From: Liolophura sinensis
Lineage: Eukaryota; Mollusca; Polyplacophora; Chitonida; Chitonidae
Direction: 5' to 3'
Length of the DNA: 64,000 nt
NCBI RefSeq assembly: GCF_032854445.1
Contig: NC_088302.1
Span: forward strand, 30,845,979-30,909,978
The position numbers and the translations under genes were made by a program. The notes under the pieces are model-generated. The model was given only the letters and a program-made list of their open reading frames with translations. It had not been told where the DNA came from and searched no databases. This document shows positions 59,246 to 64,000 of the stretch, piece after piece (position 1 is the stretch's first letter; every line of letters begins with the position of its first letter).

Positions 59246-59711
59246 CCATGTGAAACATCGTGCAAATGGAGTATGTTTGATTTTTTTATGCCTAGAGAGA
59301 CTTGAACATGAAAAGACTTGTGAGCTTAATAACTCATAAGCATCTAGGTGTAATAACGGGAGCTGTGGGGTTGAGTTTCTGGCTGCAGCTGTCGGGTGTT
59401 GATTTTATTGTTCCAGAGAAGGATTTCAACAAAACTCGCACGTAAAGCTTGCATTTACCCATTACCACTGCGACTCTAGTTCGCAGCGTCGAATTCAAGT
59501 CAAGTGAAAATAGAACATGAGCTATTTCAAGCGATTGTATAGCTTTCTTCAAATTGCATTGTCTTATGAAATAGATTTGTCCTACTTTCATTCCACTTGT
59601 TGAATAGAGAGAGACACCATACGACAGATCGCATCATCTCAACATGGCTTAAGTTATCGCAAGTGGCATTGATGCGTGGCTGTTGAAGGCAGCCGAACAG
59701 TTGTCAGTTAT

Positions 59712-59795
59712 ATGACGACTATGGCCTATCCACAAATATGACCCACTGTTGTACAAGTGAAAACTCTTGAGGACGTCAAACCAACCAATAATGTG
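59712..59795 (+). repeat. SINE family A, degenerate 3' end
   Basis: 'cccactgttgtacaagtgaa' + 'aactcttgaggacgtcaaac' + 'caaccaat' recall the SINE A tail with strong decay. Confidence 0.45.
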
Positions 59796-60481
59796 GCAAT
59801 TTCCTATCCAGCTCAGGAAACTATACCGCAACCTGAGCGATTTTGAACTTTAATCAGATGCAATACGCTTTTTGATGTCTTCCAGGAATTCTGATTTTTG
59901 TTTGTTTGTCCTCTTGGAAAAGCAAAGGTAAATGGAAAATGGCGAGGTGCAAAAATCATGGGTTCAAGATTTTAAATCCACCAAACAGATCACCATGCTT
60001 TAGAACCATGAAACAGATCATTGTGACTTGCTACAAAAGAGGTCCCAATCCAAAATTTGTGTATGTGTTTCGATCTTCCTTCCAGCAAGGTTGTTTCATT
60101 CATTCATTCCAGCAAGGTTGTTTCACTCATTCATTCCAGCAAGGTTGATGCTGCGATATATGCTGCTGGACATTGCTAGATTGATTAAATCAAGATGATA
60201 GGTTTCAAGATACAGAAAACAAGGGAAGGGCCATGTGGTCAAGCATTTCTCAAGAAGGCGTCAGTATATTCTGACAAAGAGTAGTAGAGTTACTCTTTAT
60301 TTGGCAGAGAGCCAACCCATTTCGAATCTTTGACACAAAGCGAAGATATCAGTGTGGGGTAAAACCACACTGTGCTTGTAAACCCAAAACCATTTGCGGA
60401 CTTGTAGCTTCTCTACAATGCGATGGATGGGAGTTCTGGTCCATCTGAAGCATCCTCTCCAATCCTGTATACATGGGAAGG

Positions 60482-60534
60482 TTTGCTGGCAGCCTGTAGA
60501 TGGTGATGAGTTTCCAATCAAATAAATAAATAAG
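60482..60534 (+). repeat. SINE family A, internally deleted remnant
   Basis: 'gaaggtttgctggcagcctg' joined directly to 'ccaatcaaataaataaataa'; the middle of the element is missing. Confidence 0.65.
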
Positions 60535-60610
60535 TGTGTGAAGTCATATTGCTACATAATCACCGTAAGAAAGTTGTGAAGCTCAAATAAGGAATAAGAT
60601 ACTTTATACA

Positions 60611-60736
60611 CTTACTCACGAAATTCCCCCGGGCTCTGCCCGGTTTTCTCCCACCATAATGCCGAACGCCGCCGTATAAGTGAAATATTCTTGAGTACGG
60701 CGTAACACCAATGAAATAAAATAAATTAACACTCAA
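60611..60736 (+). repeat. SINE family A, 5'-truncated, with probable target duplication
   Basis: 'cccgggctctgcccggtttt' to 'gcgtaacaccaatgaaataa', flanked by 'actcacgaaattc' (about 60613) and 'actcaagaaattc' (about 60731), one mismatch. Confidence 0.82.
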
Positions 60737-61846
60737 GAAATTCTTTTTTTTTTACAAAAATATTGGGAAATGATTTTAGACAATTTTTAAACATACTTGC
60801 ATGATATGTGAGTAAAACCAGAGCGGTGACGCCAACGTGATAAATGGCAAATGGTCAAATCCGGCCTATTGTCATTTTACATGTGACTTACCTATACAAA
60901 ATTATTAATGGTCTCTGCTCTCGGTTTGCAAAATCCGAGTTTCGATCCCTCAGTAGAGAGTGAAAGCTGTATGGGGAATACGTGGTTTATTCCGATAATA
61001 TTCTAGGCTTATATGACATACGGGATATGGACGTGCAGTCCTTATGCTTGTGTCTGTCAAAGTCTTTGTAAAACACATCTAGATTATTGGTTGGCATGTA
61101 AGCGGGTTCCATGTACAAATACATGTGCAAACAAGCTTTAGGCTGTGAATCTGGCTACAGTAGTGTAATGTTTGTAAAACTGGCTGTGAGCTTCATTATA
61201 TTGTACAGACCTCATTCGATAAGAGGTCGATTTCATTACACTATATACATGACACAAAACTGAACTTTCTGTGGTGGTACCTGCTGTGCTAAGCAATGCG
61301 CGTCCATGTAGCTAAATGTGTTTATATTGAATTTTAATCTGAGTTCTATATTAGGCTTTTTTTGTCCAATCCAAATTCGTGCCTGTTACAGTTGACGTGT
61401 GGTATGGTATGGTGTGGTTTGGTTTGTTTGCCTGAGGTTTAATGTGGTTATCAACGTTACTTTGGTAATTTGGCCAATGTTACTTTGGTCATTTGGTCAA
61501 CGTTACTTTGGTGCACTCTTGTAGCATGCAGGTCTTGATATCGTTATATTTACAGTCATTGGAACGCCAAGTCACCACCTACCTACCTTCGGTCACGGTA
61601 CACCGACACAGGGTTGCCTTGTTCTTTGACCTATACTCCCTTATGCTAAACACCACCTGCAGGATTAGTTCGTTATGGTCTAGGGGATACCTTCACATAA
61701 TTATTAATCCTAGATGAATTAATTCAGTTTAACTAGCCTGTGTGAAAATTGCACACGGTGATACAATCTGTACGCGTATTACATAAATTCATGCATGCTC
61801 GATCCTGTAGAGTAATCCATGAACGCATGATTTTAAGCTCTGAAAT

Positions 61847-61948
<102 letters not shown>

Positions 61949-62261
61949 GGTCACCACGTAATGCTTGTATATATCGAACTAGAGGGTGGCCAACTATTAG
62001 CGGGTTCACCAAACCTGTATGTACTGGCAAGCTAAAAGCTAACATGGCGTGAGATACGACCGGTTATATTAGCCCTAGTCAAGATGGATATATAAGAAGT
62101 CTTTACAGTAACAATTAGTAACAATATACCCACAAGCCCACCCACGGGGAACGTTGCGATCGTCTTACACTAGTCTTTATATCGACACATACATTAATTG
62201 AATACATCATTCTTTTTGACCTCGAAAAACGTTAGGTCAGTTATCTCGCGCTGAACAACTG

Positions 62262-62480
62262 AGATCGCAAGTTCAAATCCAGCTCTCGCTGTTCGGGCTG
62301 CGGTTTTCGTCAGGACTTTCTTCAGTTACCAGGTGAGGGGCGGTGGTTTTTCCTCTGGTTTCCGTTTCCTTGAACTGAACTTAAACTTACGGGGATCTCA
62401 TTGGTGAAAGGCTGTAGGGAAATTGTGGTGCGCTAGCATGCTGATCACTGGATCACAGAGGACTCTCCGTCATGAATGAA
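62262..62480 (+). repeat. SINE family C (tRNA-derived)
   Basis: 'gcaagttcaaatccagctct' (B box) and 'gttcgggctgcggttttcgt', shared with 28609-28735, then a body with 'ctctggtttccgtttccttg'. Ends uncertain; A-box region decayed. Confidence 0.65.
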
Positions 62481-63263
62481 GCTTTTTGTTTTTTTTGAGT
62501 ATTGCATAAACCGTCATTAAAATAATAAACTTCTTCGAAACACTTTTCCAAGTGTTGTGTTTTACTTTGTACAGGTCTATATACATACTGAACTTTCTCT
62601 GAACTGATATCATAAGTACTTGTGCGTAAAACTATAAATTTATAATCCTATGGACCGACTGTTGGGGAGCTAAATAGAGTACAAATATTATAGCTTACAA
62701 CACTAAATCCTGGCGCGCACTATAAACAACAACGGTATTTATCGTAGTGTTTTTATGCATTTAACACCTCAGTTAACAACAGTGGACTGTTTACACATCT
62801 ACACATAACACGTTGTTAGACATGTATGCGGAGAATATGCCAAACTGAAAACAAGGGACAAAAGGTAACGATGTGAGTTTAGTCTGCCACTTATATTAGT
62901 CTCAGCTTTATTATACGGCACTGTTTTTATTTACATTTTCATTTGCAGGTGGTATTTGTCTGAAAGTATATACATGTAGGTATATATAGGCTTTATACCT
63001 GTGGCTGAATTAAAGCCACGCATTGTCTCGGACAAGGGAGATTAGTGTGTTACTAGGTGAGTTTAGAACTACAATATAGAATAGGTAAGGAACTCGTGTA
63101 TGTACGTGCCTGGTCCACTCCAGGTGTCGGGTTATACAGACTATATTACAGCAGTGCTAGGTGTGTAGGCCTTACAAAGGAAGAGCCACCGCCAGCAGCA
63201 CCAGTTGGTTTATACCTTTAGCACGCCTATTTTCGGTCGTGCTGTTTTTAGCCACACGCGTAT

Positions 63264-63375
63264 GCGGTATATACGGTACCAGAACTGCGCATCTTACAGC
63301 TTATGTATAGTTCGTGTACTAACTCTGTGTAGATACTCAGTCCTGGTAGAAGCTTGACCCCTTCAAAGTTCGAAC
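63264..63375 (+). promoter_or_regulatory. Possible core promoter / 5' UTR of the right-hand gene
   Basis: A TATATA-like element occurs in 'tgcggtatatacggtacc' (about 63265-63282), about 100 bp before the ATG at 63376. Weak, unsupported by conservation. Confidence 0.3.
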
Positions 63376-63852
63376 ATGGCAACCACTTCGCCCTTCACGG
63401 TGTCCGCTACGGAGGCCAATAGACTCGTCCAGCAGTGCAATAAGGACGACAATCACCGACACTGCTACCTGCTGCAGGTAAGCTTCCAGCCCGTATACGG
63501 CGACGTGGAAATCCCCCAGTCTGTCTACAAGAAGCTCCCGCGGCTGGTGAATGGAATTCCCCTTGGGGCGGGCAGGATGACCCGACAGGACGTGTGCGGG
63601 ATACGCTGGAGGTACCTGGAAGGAAACGCTCAAAGATCGCTGTGTTTTGTGTCTAATCCGATGATACAAGAAGACGCTGAAGAGACGCGCCGGCTGTTGA
63701 AAGACCAGCTGATTTTACAGTCACAACAGCTGTTCGGTGAGATCACCGTGAAAACGAACGTAATTCTCTCGCAGTGTTTGCACTTCGACCAGGACTTCTT
63801 CGTCAACGATATTGCGCTGTGCTTGAACGAAGGACTTCATTTTTTAGATTGA
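63376..63852 (+). CDS. Uncharacterised 158-residue protein
   Basis: An uninterrupted frame from ATG 63376 to TGA 63850-63852, with a favourable start context (AACATGG). G+C is clearly higher than in flanking DNA and codon use is ordinary, so it looks genuine. It starts MATTSPFTVSATEANRLVQQ; the core reads HCYLLQVSFQPVYGDVEIPQ, then KKLPRLVNGIPLGAGRMTRQ and DVCGIRWRYLEG; the tail is helical, then acidic (HFDQDFFVNDIALCLNEGLH). No signal peptide, membrane segment or known motif was recognised. Alternating beta-like hydrophobics followed by an amphipathic helix suggest a small soluble domain. It may be a single-exon gene or the first exon of a longer one; the 3' flank is A/T-rich with long T runs. 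Family unknown to me. Confidence 0.75.
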   Translation: MATTSPFTVSATEANRLVQQCNKDDNHRHCYLLQVSFQPVYGDVEIPQSVYKKLPRLVNGIPLGAGRMTRQDVCGIRWRYLEGNAQRSLCFVSNPMIQEDAEETRRLLKDQLILQSQQLFGEITVKTNVILSQCLHFDQDFFVNDIALCLNEGLHFLD

Positions 63853-64000
63853 CGACGGATATGTAATTAGGAAAAATGATTATTATTTTTTTTTTAAATT
63901 TTTTCAGTATTATTATTTTTTTTTCTGTTGTCAACGTTTGGGAAAATAGTAAAGTTTAGCCGGCCAAGTGTAGTCGACAAAAGGAAGCGTGGAGAGCTAT

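Larger units (their letters stand above)
56161..59260 (+). other. ATRX 3' UTR
   Basis: No coding sequence supported. It contains a degenerate minisatellite (56210-56490), a full-length SINE A (57573-57835) and T-rich stretches (57508-57535, 58180-58228). The likely polyadenylation signal is AATAAA at 59240-59245. Confidence 0.6.

Overview
The window is eukaryotic nuclear DNA with intron-rich genes, GT-AG introns, about 60-65% A+T, and many short tRNA-derived retroposons. Gene structures and the SINE families suggest a lophotrochozoan animal, most likely a mollusc; this is an inference, and no species is claimed. Four genes are visible. (1) Bases 3-179 (+) hold the last codons of what looks like a GH27 alpha-galactosidase / alpha-N-acetylgalactosaminidase. 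(2) Bases 5553-14197 (-) hold a complete SLAIN-motif microtubule plus-end protein, 8 coding exons, 470 codons, all phases consistent. (3) Bases about 16.4-59.25 kb (+) hold a complete ATRX orthologue: 30 coding exons from ATG 18125 to TGA 56160, about 2,239 residues, ADD zinc domain, acidic/basic middle, SNF2 ATPase lobes and Q-rich tail, then a 3.1 kb 3' UTR ending near AATAAA 59240. (4) Bases 63376-63852 (+) hold an intact 158-codon reading frame of unknown family. SLAIN and ATRX are divergent, with about 2.2 kb between their 5' ends. The ATRX side carries three octamers (ATGCAAAT), four CACGTG boxes, an ETS site and a CRE just before a probable 5' UTR exon.  Layout: 0.2-5.5 kb intergenic and SLAIN 3' flank; 5.5-14.2 kb SLAIN; 14.2-16.4 kb divergent intergenic DNA; 16.4-59.3 kb ATRX; 59.3-63.2 kb repeat-rich intergenic DNA; 63.4-63.9 kb unknown gene. 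ATRX introns hold most of the repeats: at least four SINE families (several with clear target-site duplications), a degraded hAT-like transposon fragment (35.2-37.1 kb), a fold-back element (38.9-39.5 kb) and six tandem arrays.  The most unusual pattern is that several tandem arrays sit on exon edges and carry copies of the splice site. Intron 23 of ATRX has 11 copies of a 58 bp unit made from the 3' end of exon 23 plus its donor. Intron 26 has two 60 bp copies of the exon 27 acceptor. A 34 bp array runs into the exon 28 acceptor. SLAIN exon 3 has two intronic copies of its 3' end and donor. Using the traced decoys would shift the frame or introduce a stop, so they may act as splice decoys or simply mark local slippage. 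A second notable point is a single missing base in ATRX exon 16 (near 37952) in otherwise intact coding sequence: an assembly error or a damaged allele. ATRX is a chromatin remodeller and SLAIN a cytoskeletal factor; no functional link between neighbours is visible beyond the divergent arrangement.
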